Positions 53,797-63,500 of a DNA stretch of 64,000 bases are shown here, piece by piece. The stretch comes from an uncultured Mailhella sp. Its GTDB lineage: Bacteria > Desulfobacterota > Desulfovibrionia > Desulfovibrionales > Desulfovibrionaceae. Within the stretch, counting starts at the first letter, position 1, and every line of letters starts with the position of its first letter. The stretch spans positions 1 through 64,000 of the forward strand of contig NZ_CALUWY010000009.1 of the NCBI RefSeq assembly GCF_944324615.1, given 5' to 3'. A program made the translations under genes and the position numbers. Below the pieces are notes generated by a model. That model saw only the letters and a program-made list of their open reading frames with translations, ran no database searches and was not told the DNA's origin.

Positions 53797-54534
53797 TTAG
53801 TCCTTCAGCAACCGCAGGTATTCGTTTTGAGCTTCAATCTGGCAGCAGATGAACAGAATGAAAGGCATCATGTGTCGATGGGACGTTTCCAGAGTCCCAA
53901 TGTATTCCAAGCGGAGAACGGGAGGGATAACAGTGACCTGATGGCCGCTCTGGAGTAGGGCCAGATTCATGAGCAGCCTTGCTACTCGGCCGTTGCCGTC
54001 AACAAAAGGATGGATGGCCACAAGCCGCTGATGAAGGCGAGCTGCGTATTCGACCGGATGGTATTGTTCCTTCCATCGCGGAACCTGCTCCACGAATTCC
54101 TTCATGAGAGCTGGAACTTCTTCGGGGTTCGGAAACTTGTGGGCAGCCCCCGTCACGAAGATGCGGCTTTTTCTGTAGACACCGGCCTGTTCTTCCTGAA
54201 TCTTGCTGAAGAACAGTTTGTGCAGGGTGAGGATATCCAGTTCGGAGAGTCCCGTGCCGCGCTGGAGCGAGTATATGTAGTCAAAGGCGGTGGCATGGCC
54301 GACGGCTTCGAGGTGATCACGTAAAGGCCGTCCACCGATGATGAGCCCGTCTTCCAGAACCACCTTGGTTTCCGACTCCGTTAGCGTATTTCCTTCCAGA
54401 GCATTGCTGCTGTAAGTTAGCTTGACTTTGTAATATGCGCGCAGAGAGGTAATTTATGCATCTCTCAGGGGAGGCAGACTTTTGATCTGCTCCTGAAGAT
54501 CGTCGATTCGAGAGAGTGATTCCGTCAGTGACAT
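53797..54534 (-). pseudogene. Fic-domain AMP-transferase gene broken by one in-frame TAA
   Basis: 246-codon frame from ATG 54532-54534 (GGAG site upstream) with one internal TAA at 54454-54456, codon 27. The 26 codons before it match the usual Fic N-terminus (SRIDDLQEQIKSLPPL) and the codons after it continue the family (TYSSNALEGNTLTESETK). The catalytic Fic motif HPFVDGNGRVAR is intact at about 175-186. The inhibitory-helix motif S-x-x-x-E-G lies at 43-48. GTG 54363 could restart translation without that helix. GC is higher than in the two preceding genes. It converges with the HAD gene. Confidence 0.82.
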
Positions 54535-54607
54535 GAGATGCTCCGCCTGTATGTTCTGCTCAGAAATAGCAGAGGGAACATGTGCAGGCAAGAAAGGAAG
54601 TTTCCCG

Positions 54608-54934
54608 TTACGCTCTGCTCAGAAGCTCGAAGCGGTATTCCTGCCGGATGTCGGGATACTTCTTTTTGTCCACCTTTGACATGAACATATCGAGCGGTCT
54701 TGCGAATACCTTGAGTGTATCTCCATCGTGCAGGTCGTAGAGCGCCTCATAGATGACGAGAGTTTCTCTGGTCTCGGAGTGAGTTGCATATCCCAGGATT
54801 TTGTAGGTGTACATGGGAGAATCGGCAGGGTAGTGTTCATGCTTGAAATGCCGAACGATGTCGCCTGGTTTGAAGGGGAAACGCTGGTCTGACTCTGACT
54901 GAGAGGCTCCTAAAAAAGAAAGTGCTTCGATCAT
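54608..54934 (-). CDS. DUF1653 domain protein (copy 2, island)
   Basis: 108 residues, same domain as the gene at 42279-42566 (FKPGDIVRHFKHEHYPADSP, HSETRETLVIYEALYDL, KVFARPLDMFMSKVDK). It has an extra N-terminal 20 residues (MIEALSFLGASQSESDQRFP). The ATG at 54934 is the most plausible start, though the ribosome site is weak. About 13 of 86 core positions differ between the copies by eye, so it is a paralogue or a transferred homologue, not a fresh duplication. Confidence 0.75.
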   Translation of the reverse strand: MIEALSFLGASQSESDQRFPFKPGDIVRHFKHEHYPADSPMYTYKILGYATHSETRETLVIYEALYDLHDGDTLKVFARPLDMFMSKVDKKKYPDIRQEYRFELLSRA

Positions 54935-55793
54935 GAGGGTAATGACTGTTGGCAGGATCGGAGTATATTTTTCTTTTGGGATAGCAGGGGAAAAATTGAT
55001 TGACAAGCGCGGGAGATGAGCTCCAAGAGGTGAAACTTTATTTTGACCTTTAAATTTTGAAAGGGGGACACTTTTTTGAAGAATGACCATGGTTATAGAT
55101 TTATGGCAGTAGTATATGCACACGACATCCTATGTTTTTGTTTGAACTTTTAGTCTTTTATCGGAGTTCTGCATGGAAACTGATCAGGATATACATATTT
55201 AAGTTCGAATATAGCGAGTTACCTCTGACCCAATTTTTAAATGGAAAGCAGATAGTCGACAAGATGGAAGTATCTGTTGTAATCAATTAAAGCGTATTTT
55301 ATGAAATTTTTCTTAATATGTCGATATGTTAGCATAATTATTTATTTTTGTGTTATTGTGGGAGGTATCTTTTTAAATTAATGATGACGATATATTAGTT
55401 AAAAGCTATGTTGTTGTGTATAAACAATATAAGAAAAAATATATTTTTAACTATAACAAATATATTGATTAAATAAATATTTGTTAAAATAAATTATATT
55501 GAAATATCAAAATATATATGATACTTTTTATATTACATATAGTACTATTTTTTTAGTATAGAATTGATATAACAGGATAATTATATTTTACTGTAAAATC
55601 ATTGTGGAAATAGTGAAATAGTAAAGTCACTTATATATTAGGCTGGGTATGGCGGTTAACTATCTAAATTCACTAAATAAAAATATTAAAAATGGAGAGT
55701 TACTAAGGAGGAACTGGTAAATATGGAAATTTGGAATGGAATATAGTATTGATAGTTTAATCTCAAACGATACACAGCTTTTCAGGATGTAAG
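54935..55793. other. AT-rich region before the defence-like operon
   Basis: 859 bases, most strongly AT-rich from 55280 to 55790. I see no coding frame with family support. It must carry the promoter of the four-gene operon; no unequivocal -35/-10 pair could be picked among many AT-rich candidates. Confidence 0.45.
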
Positions 55794-57425
55794 ATGTCAC
55801 TTTCCCATGTTCTCATGTGGTCGGATAAGTATGGGTATCAACCGGTAACGGAGTATGATGCAGCGAGGGACTGCCCGTACACTGTTTCTGCACGAAGCAA
55901 GATTTTTGTCTGCGGTATTTGCGGACAGGGTGTAACATTCACTGCCGGGAGAGAACGCATCCGACATTTCCGTCATGACCAGGCAGCTCAGAATAAGGAT
56001 TGCGAGGATCGTTCCCAGACATACGGATATAACCTGCCGTTTTCTTCTTTTTCTGCACGGATATGTACGCTGCCTCTTCGACTGAGGACAGAAGGACCGG
56101 GGCGCTGGCGGCTGGAACTTGGCCTGCTGGCACTTCAGAAAGCCGTTTTGGAGGGATGTACCCGAAAACTGCTCTGCATTGAGAATGACAGGGGGGAAAC
56201 ATACCGGTACAACCTGAAGGACCGTCTCCAGCCCGATCGGCTGACATGGCTTGATGCGGGGGATTATCCTTCAAAAATTTTCCGACTTTCCCTCGACGAT
56301 CACTCCGCGTTGCCGTCTCTCTGGCCTCAATCTGCAGACGGACTGGCCGATGTGACACTGTTTGAGGCCGAGACCGGGCGTCGTCTGCCCTTTTTTCCTG
56401 ATGTTCAGGTAAACAGGGAATATATTGCGGTCTTTCGTGAACGTTTTGATCCCGGATACTGCTTTAATGTGCGCGTCACCCTGATACCCCGATCGGTACA
56501 CGGCTGGTTCAACTGTGATGTATACCGGGTGAAGACCCTGTCTTTCAGCCGGGAGGCGGCGAGCTTTTTTCTTCGTCTCAGGGCGAACCTCAAGAGACAG
56601 GCGCCGCTTATTTTTCCTCTGTGGCCCGTCGTCATTCGCACGCCGCACCTTATTTATCACAATGCCGACGAGCTTTTCATCTTTCTTGAAGGGGAAAACG
56701 TAAGTGTACAGTCTTTTCCTCGGGTGCCGTTGCCGGAGATCGTCCATCGGGACTCGGCACGCCTTATCCGCTTTGCCTGCGGAATACGGAAACAGCTGGT
56801 TTCGGGCACTTCGGATGCGCCTCTTCTTCAACTAGGGCGCTTTTCACATGTCCTGCGCTATGACTACTTTATCCGGCAGCCCCTTGATCGGGCGACTTCC
56901 CCTCCCGGGGTGACAGTGACGGATCATAAGGGAAACGAACTGAAAGGCGACCTGCTGGAAGGCGTCCGGCCCGGAACGCTGCTTTATGTACGGGGACCGT
57001 TCGACGGCGAGGTGTGGCTGAAAAGTGAGGATTCACCGCTGACGGAACGGTATACGCTGAAAGGCGGGGAAGTCCTGGAGCTGAAAGCGGGCATGGGTCA
57101 GACGTTGACCATCTTTCAGGGGTTGGACTCCATGCGGACCATCGTCTTCGTCCGTCCCGGTCAGACAGGGGAGAGTACGGAAGGCAGGGAGCAGCCGAAA
57201 AGCGACGATGCGTCCGGATGGACGGACATGCAGCTTTGTCGTCGTTTGAAGCGTATGCACGGAGACGAAGAGGAAGCCTCCCGAGCTCTGGCGGAATGTC
57301 TCCGTTTTTTTCGGGGGTGGCGTCTGGTTGAAGCCTGGCTACGGCAAAGGCAGTCTGAGGGAACTGTTTCCCGAAGGGCGCAGATTCTTCTGTGCAGAGT
57401 AATGGAAGCAAAGGGGAAAAGATGA
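55794..57425 (+). CDS. CoiA-like zinc-finger protein, first gene of a defence-like operon
   Basis: 543 residues. The N-terminal 80 residues hold a CoiA-type zinc finger: Cys40-x2-Cys43 and His58-x2-His61, with Cys70 nearby (pattern FVCGICGQ, RIRHFRHDQ). Such fingers occur in competence and DNA-modification proteins. The remaining 460 residues are beta-rich without a known domain (for example NREYIAVFRERFDPGY, LTERYTLKGGEVLELKAG); no catalytic motif is visible. A GGAT-type ribosome site precedes the ATG. It overlaps the next gene by 4 bases (ATGA). Proposed role: DNA or protein sensing subunit. Confidence 0.7.
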   Translation: MSLSHVLMWSDKYGYQPVTEYDAARDCPYTVSARSKIFVCGICGQGVTFTAGRERIRHFRHDQAAQNKDCEDRSQTYGYNLPFSSFSARICTLPLRLRTEGPGRWRLELGLLALQKAVLEGCTRKLLCIENDRGETYRYNLKDRLQPDRLTWLDAGDYPSKIFRLSLDDHSALPSLWPQSADGLADVTLFEAETGRRLPFFPDVQVNREYIAVFRERFDPGYCFNVRVTLIPRSVHGWFNCDVYRVKTLSFSREAASFFLRLRANLKRQAPLIFPLWPVVIRTPHLIYHNADELFIFLEGENVSVQSFPRVPLPEIVHRDSARLIRFACGIRKQLVSGTSDAPLLQLGRFSHVLRYDYFIRQPLDRATSPPGVTVTDHKGNELKGDLLEGVRPGTLLYVRGPFDGEVWLKSEDSPLTERYTLKGGEVLELKAGMGQTLTIFQGLDSMRTIVFVRPGQTGESTEGREQPKSDDASGWTDMQLCRRLKRMHGDEEEASRALAECLRFFRGWRLVEAWLRQRQSEGTVSRRAQILLCRVMEAKGKR

Positions 57426-59557
57426 TGTATGATTATAAAAAAATTATGTCCGTTTGTGAAATAACAGGTGAAGATAACAGAATGATGCGCCTTGCCGACA
57501 TGGAAGACGATACGCTTTCCTTACCGGATATTGACGGTTCCTATAGAGGATATCAACGAGACAGGCTTTTTTATAGTCAGCAGAGATATCCCGGTATGCA
57601 GCCGGGGCAGCTTGGCGTGTGGCTGTGGTTTGTAGATAATGAAGATAAGGTCAAAAGTAACTGTTGTGAAGAATATGTGCCGTGTGAGGTTATTAAAAAA
57701 TATTCCTCTCTTTCTGAAGAAGAACTGGTGGAAAAGCTGAAAAACGGCATAGATATTCCCCCGTGTAAACATAACAGATTAATTTTATTTAAAAATGACA
57801 GAAATATCAGTAATAATGAAGTAAAAACGTCTGTTAAATTCGGCGTGGCATCCAACAGAACTTGGAGCGCTGTGTTATGTCAGCCCACACAGTGGAAAAG
57901 TGTTCCTGGTGGAATTTGTATTAATAATGATATATATGTATTACCGTATTATAATATATGTGATAGTGATATTTTAAACGTATATATGTATGATAGTATA
58001 ACTACTTGTTATTTGTATAAATATATAAAACTCCAAAAAGAATCAGGATGGATAAATATTCTTAGTCCGAAATACGTAGTAAGAGATTTGCTTATTAAAA
58101 AATTAAGTAGAAGTTTCCTTATGGAAAACGGAGTGACCAGAAAAGGAGTCACTCAGCTTCATACTTTGATTAGACAACTTTCCGAGGATGAGATACCTGA
58201 AGAAACTGCTTCCGTCTGCCATATCCCGCTGGAAGTGGCGAAATCCTACTGGCAGAAGTTTCAGAATGAACTGAGTTTGCACATCAGAGGGGAGGATATC
58301 GGCAATACCATTCTCCACGGTCTGTTGGAAAGTGACGATACCCTGCGCCAGAGGCTGCAGGAAGAATGGCTGGTGACGTATGCTTCTGACCTCAGGCAGC
58401 AGCAGGCAGAGATCCGTAAGGAGCAGGAAGCCTGCGAGGCCCGGAGTAAAGAACTGGAACAGGAAAAACGGATTCTGGAAGAAAAACTGGCGCATGTCCG
58501 TTCAGAACATGAGAAGATGCTCGCGCAGATGCAACGGGAAACGTCGGCTGCGGAAGAACGTCTGAAACAGGCGCAGGAACATGCGGCGCACTATGAGCAC
58601 CTGGGGGAAGAAAGTCTGCGTCTGCTGCGGGAGAAGCTTTCTCTTGCGCGTGAAGAGGCGGCGGGATTCCTTGCGGATCTGGCCTTGTTCGGAGCTTCCG
58701 GCGAACTGGCTTCCATGATGCCTTCGCACGCTTCTGCCGATACGTCCGCGTCGTTTCTTTTTCGTCCAGGCAACACGGTGGAAGACCCCGATGTTGTACA
58801 GAATACGGAAGAAAGCCTTGAGGTGCTGCGGGATAATGTGAAGGCGATCGGCGCGGAACATGACAAGGAGCTGGCGCATTTCTTGTATGGCGCCTTTCAG
58901 AGCGGCACGTCGCTTCTGCTGGCCGGGCCGCAGGGCATGGCTGTTGCGGATGCGCTTTCCTGCGCCATGACGGGACGCCATGCCGCCGTGCTGGACTGCT
59001 GCGGAGCCTGGACGCCGGCGGCGCTGGAAGCCGTGATGCGTGATGATGCTGTCGTCATTGTGGTGAAGCATCCGTTTTTGCATCGCTGGATCGATCAGCT
59101 GGTTTCCGAATTGAGCGGTTCGGGAAAAATGTGGATTTTTGTCCATCCTTATGCCGACGATTTGTCCCTAGAGCCTGCGGGGCTGTATGCGTATGTCTTT
59201 CCGCTGGTGCTCGACGTTTTCATCACCGGTAAGGGGTCCGGTGTCCTGACCGGATGCCGCAGAAGCAGCGGCTACAGGGAGCAAGAGAAGGGCGGGGACG
59301 TAACGGATATGGTGAACGCCATAAAAGGCCTGAGCCGGAAACCTGTTGTGAAGAACATGGTCAGAGAGCTTGCGGCATGGGCCTGTGCTTCCATGCCGGC
59401 GGGGAGCAGAGAGTTTTTCCGTGTTGCGTGTCTGCTTTTTCCGCTGGCGGTGGCGCTGGATCGAAAGACGGAGTTTTTTGACAGACTTGGAGCGGAAAAT
59501 AACCTGAGTCCTGCGGACCGGCGACTTTTTGAAGACCTTCCGGGAGAACGAATCTGA
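57422..59557 (+). CDS. Coiled-coil protein with degenerate P-loop-like domain
   Basis: 711 residues. About residues 50-230 are encoded by AT-rich sequence (57570-58110) and look beta-rich. A long coiled coil (about 320-420, ending EKLSLAREEAAGFLADLALF) links to a C-terminal domain resembling an AAA-type ATPase core: LLLAGPQGMAVADALSCAMTG (about residue 497) lacks the GKT of a Walker A, and AVVIVVKHPF could be a Walker B remnant. ATP binding is therefore doubtful. AAAGGGGAAAAG precedes ATG 57422. The stop shares a base with the next start (TGATG). Confidence 0.68.
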   Translation: MMYDYKKIMSVCEITGEDNRMMRLADMEDDTLSLPDIDGSYRGYQRDRLFYSQQRYPGMQPGQLGVWLWFVDNEDKVKSNCCEEYVPCEVIKKYSSLSEEELVEKLKNGIDIPPCKHNRLILFKNDRNISNNEVKTSVKFGVASNRTWSAVLCQPTQWKSVPGGICINNDIYVLPYYNICDSDILNVYMYDSITTCYLYKYIKLQKESGWINILSPKYVVRDLLIKKLSRSFLMENGVTRKGVTQLHTLIRQLSEDEIPEETASVCHIPLEVAKSYWQKFQNELSLHIRGEDIGNTILHGLLESDDTLRQRLQEEWLVTYASDLRQQQAEIRKEQEACEARSKELEQEKRILEEKLAHVRSEHEKMLAQMQRETSAAEERLKQAQEHAAHYEHLGEESLRLLREKLSLAREEAAGFLADLALFGASGELASMMPSHASADTSASFLFRPGNTVEDPDVVQNTEESLEVLRDNVKAIGAEHDKELAHFLYGAFQSGTSLLLAGPQGMAVADALSCAMTGRHAAVLDCCGAWTPAALEAVMRDDAVVIVVKHPFLHRWIDQLVSELSGSGKMWIFVHPYADDLSLEPAGLYAYVFPLVLDVFITGKGSGVLTGCRRSSGYREQEKGGDVTDMVNAIKGLSRKPVVKNMVRELAAWACASMPAGSREFFRVACLLFPLAVALDRKTEFFDRLGAENNLSPADRRLFEDLPGERI

Positions 59558-60588
59558 TGGCTGAGTCCGGAATTTTTGAGCGCTTGTCCCGGGATCTGGG
59601 AATAGCCAGGGGAAGCCGTGAGACGCCGGAACACTGGCACTGCCGCCTTGTGTACAGCGTCGCCACCGTGCGTGGGCTGGCTTCCCTTTGGGAGCAGGAA
59701 GAGGGGCAGGAGGAAGAAGGCGTATCGCTGCAGCATGTTGCAGCTGTCATGGAACAGACGCTGATGAGCTTTCGCAAGCTGTTTCCTTATGTGGAAAAGG
59801 CGCTGGCCTCTTTCGAGGATGCCACGAACGAAGGCCTGCAGGTGCAGATACGGGATGTTCTTCAGCGCGGCGGCTGCTTCTATCACAGATCATGGCGTGC
59901 CGCTCCCACGGTGCGGTCCTGCGCTTTTGCGAACGGAATATCGTTTCTTCGGGGACTTCGGCCCGGGAAAACGTGTCCCATGAGCGGAGCGGGCTTTTAC
60001 CGGAAAGGGGAGTCCGGCAAAGCGAACAGGGATGTTTTTTCCATGTTCGGCCTTCAGGCGCTGCTCTCCCGGAAGGAGCTAGTGCGTCTGGGAGAGTCGT
60101 TGAACGAAGTACGTCGGGATTTTCCGGAAGATCGGGAATTCTTACGCCTTCATTTTTCCCGATCCGGTCAGAAATACTGGAAGGAGCAGCCTGACAGAGA
60201 CGTACTTTCCCTCATGAGAAGAAAGGAAGGGAACAGCGCCTATACGTTGTATCGTTTTGACGGGAAGACGTTTCATTGTCGTGTTCTTCCTGAGTATTGG
60301 AATGAGCACCCCCGTTATGCCGCCTTGGCCGCTGCGCTTCTCGCTCAGCGTGGGCTGACGTTCTTTGATGTGAAACATGAAGACAATCTGGTTTTTGTGA
60401 AACCAGATTACCTGCTCCCCCCTGCGGTAGAGGCTTTTTTCCGCCTGTACAGCTGGCCTGACCTGGATCCTTCCCAGAAGGAACGGGGCTATTATGCTTT
60501 CCGCATCATGGCAGGGGAGGTCTATCCCGCATTTCATGACGTTATGACCCGTCTGGGCTACCGCTTTGAGGAGAGATCGTATGTCTGA
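59557..60588 (+). CDS. Unknown protein, third gene of the defence-like operon
   Basis: 343 residues, no family recognised and no signal peptide or membrane helix. It is mostly helical in the first 200 residues (EHWHCRLVYSVATVRGLASL), followed by a mixed region with YRFDGKTFHCRVLPEYWNEH. A few Cys and His are scattered but make no zinc motif. Start ATG 59557 overlaps the preceding stop by one base, and its stop overlaps the helicase start by 8 bases. Strict coupling suggests a fixed-stoichiometry complex with its neighbours. Confidence 0.65.
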   Translation: MAESGIFERLSRDLGIARGSRETPEHWHCRLVYSVATVRGLASLWEQEEGQEEEGVSLQHVAAVMEQTLMSFRKLFPYVEKALASFEDATNEGLQVQIRDVLQRGGCFYHRSWRAAPTVRSCAFANGISFLRGLRPGKTCPMSGAGFYRKGESGKANRDVFSMFGLQALLSRKELVRLGESLNEVRRDFPEDREFLRLHFSRSGQKYWKEQPDRDVLSLMRRKEGNSAYTLYRFDGKTFHCRVLPEYWNEHPRYAALAAALLAQRGLTFFDVKHEDNLVFVKPDYLLPPAVEAFFRLYSWPDLDPSQKERGYYAFRIMAGEVYPAFHDVMTRLGYRFEERSYV

Positions 60589-63500
60589 AGGTATGTTGGA
60601 TGCACACGCCGCACTCAAGGGTGCTCTGAAAGATTATATTATCACCCATCTTCGCAGAAGTCCCGTTCTTCTTGAAGCCTTGCAGAACAGACTGGACGAC
60701 GAGGGCGTGCTGTTCCGTGAGCCGTATGTTGAATCGTCTGCAGAATATGAGAAAGTGCCGGACGGTATGTCCGCTGCGGATATTCCGGGCTGGATGCGGA
60801 CCTTTTTTTCCTGTCTTGCGGCGGACGGACTCGGCGTTTATTCTAGTCCCTTCCGGCATCAGATCACAGCGCTGGAAAAAGCCGTCGCCGGTAAGGATCT
60901 GTTCGTATCTACGGGGACGGGTTCCGGCAAGACGGAGTGCTTTTTGTGGCCGCTTATGGCCGCGCTGGTGCGAGAGGCGCATGATGCTCCGCGGACGTGG
61001 GCAAAGCGAGGCGTGCGCTGTATCATCATGTATCCCATGAATGCTCTTGTTTCCGACCAGCTGAGCCGTCTGCGGCGCCTCATGGGAGACGGGGAAGGGC
61101 GTTTTGTGAAGCACTTCCGGACTTGTGCGGGAGAAGAAGTCCGCAGGCCGCAGTTTGGCATGTATACGGGGCGCACACCGTATCCGGGGACGACACCGAA
61201 AGGCGATCAGGATAAGGAACTCGCCCGGACTCTGAAGCGCGTGGTCGATGCGGACGGCAATACCTATATCGGAGAGCTAAAAAAGCAGGGACGCATTCCG
61301 GCCAAAGCGGATCTTTCCGCCTTTGTGGAACATTTGGAATGCGGGCGTCATACAACAGATCCCGAGGATGCGGAACTTATCACCCGCTTCGAGATGCAGG
61401 CCGTTACCCCGGACATTCTCATCACCAACTATTCCATGCTGGAATATATGCTGTTTCGTCCGCATGAACGCGGGATATGGAACGATACCCGCGCATGGCT
61501 GGAGGCTTCACCGAAAAACCGCCTGCTTTTCGTCATTGATGAAGCCCATATGTATAAAGGGGCTTCGGGTGGGGAAGTGGCACTTCTGCTGCGCCGTTTG
61601 TTCCATAAACTCGGCATACCCCGTGAACGCGTACAGTTCATCCTGACCACCGCCAGCATGCCCGATGCCGGGGAAGGGGACCGGAGGGCCGTGCGGGAGT
61701 TCGCAGGGAGTCTTACGGCTTCCGGGGGAGAAACGTTTTGCTGGCTCACCGGATCAAGGAATGCGCTACCCGAGGCCGGTCTGGATGTTCCGTCGGAACA
61801 TGTCGCCGCTTTTTCGGCCTCCGACTTCAGCGATGAGGAGGATGTGACGGCTGCTTTGAACAGGTTTTGGGCGGCGTACCGGAAGGGCGCGCCTTTCACC
61901 TCCGTCCCGGAAGCTGGGGAATGGCTCTTTGAACACCTGCCGGAGTACCGGCCGTTCCGTGAACTCATGGCTCAGTGCCGAGGAACGTCGGTTTCCCTTT
62001 CAGAACTGGCTTCCGCCGTTTTTCCCCATACCGCTCTGAGTCAGGCCTTGCCCATGACGGGCACGCTTCTTTCCATACTTGCGCTGGCCCGGAAGGGCAG
62101 GGATATATTGTTTCCCGTGCGGGCGAACCCGCTGTTTCGGGGCATACAGGGGCTCTTTGCCTGCACCAACGCGGACTGTCCGCATGCCTCCAGCTCAGGA
62201 GGAATCACGCTGGGTGAGGTGACCTTGTCCAGCGGCCGGGCCGTATGCCCGCATTGCGGCGCCGTGGTCTATGAGCTGTACCACGACCGTCGTTGCGGGG
62301 CGCTGTTTTTCAAGGGCTACATTCTTGAAGAACAGTTCAGGCACAGGGGACTGGCATATCTTTGGAGGCTTCCCGGCCAGTGGATGGACAGCACGCTGAA
62401 AGAGATGCATCTTTACATTCCTCCGAAGGGCTATTCGGCGCTGAAGATTACGGGCAAGTCCAGAATGACCCCCTGTTATCTGGATATACGCAACGGATTT
62501 TTGCATATCGGCGATGATGCCGCCCAGGGGAAGCCCGGTATCCGGAAACTGTATTATTGTCCTGATTTTGAGGATAAGGGAAGGCCGGGACTCAAGACAT
62601 TTCACGCCTGTCCGCACTGCGGCAGGCGCCTGGGGCCGGGGCAGATTCTCAATTTTGCCGTGAGAGGAAATTTTCCCTTCTACAGTCTTATTCGGGCGCA
62701 GTTTGAACATCAGCCGCCGGTTCCGGAAAAGGCGGGAAATCCGGAACTGCCCAACGAGGGGCGCAAGGTGCTACTTTTTTCCGACAGTCGTCAGGGGGCG
62801 GCAACACTGGCCCGCGACATGTCGGAGGCTTCCGACATTACTGCCGCGCGACAGCTTTTTGCTCTGGCACTGAAAAGAATGTCGCAGGCGGACGAGCCGC
62901 AGACCCTGAACGATTTGTACGGATATTTTGCTCTTGAGGCCGGATTGCATAACGTGCACATGTTCAGCGGCAAGGATGGCCGGAGATTCTGGGAGGAAGA
63001 CTGCGCAAAAATGCTGCGCAGGATGAACCGGAGACGTTCTCCCGACATGGATGTGGAGTCTGCACCCGAGTCTATGCAGGTACAGCTGCTCAGGCTTTTC
63101 TGTTCAGGGTACAACACCGCTTCCGATATCGCCATGGCATGGCTGGAACCGGAAAACAGGCATCTTCAAGAGGCCATGGAAGAACTGGAAGATGAAGGCA
63201 TCCAGACGGACCGGCAGCAGTTCATTGAGATGTTCAATGCATGGATGCTGCATATCTGCCGCGACAGACTGGCTCTCGGGCATCAGATATCGGATGAAGT
63301 CCGGGAACAGGTGCTTCATCCCTATGAAGGATGTGGCCTGATGAAGGACTGGAAATTGCCTTCCTCCGTGATGGGCATCATGGGTTGGCCGCAGGATTCT
63401 CCGGTGGTGAGGACGTGGAAGCGGGTTCTTCAGGAAAATTTCCTCAGGTACGGCCGGGACAATCAGGAGCGATATTATGTCGATCTTTCCGCCGTGGTTC

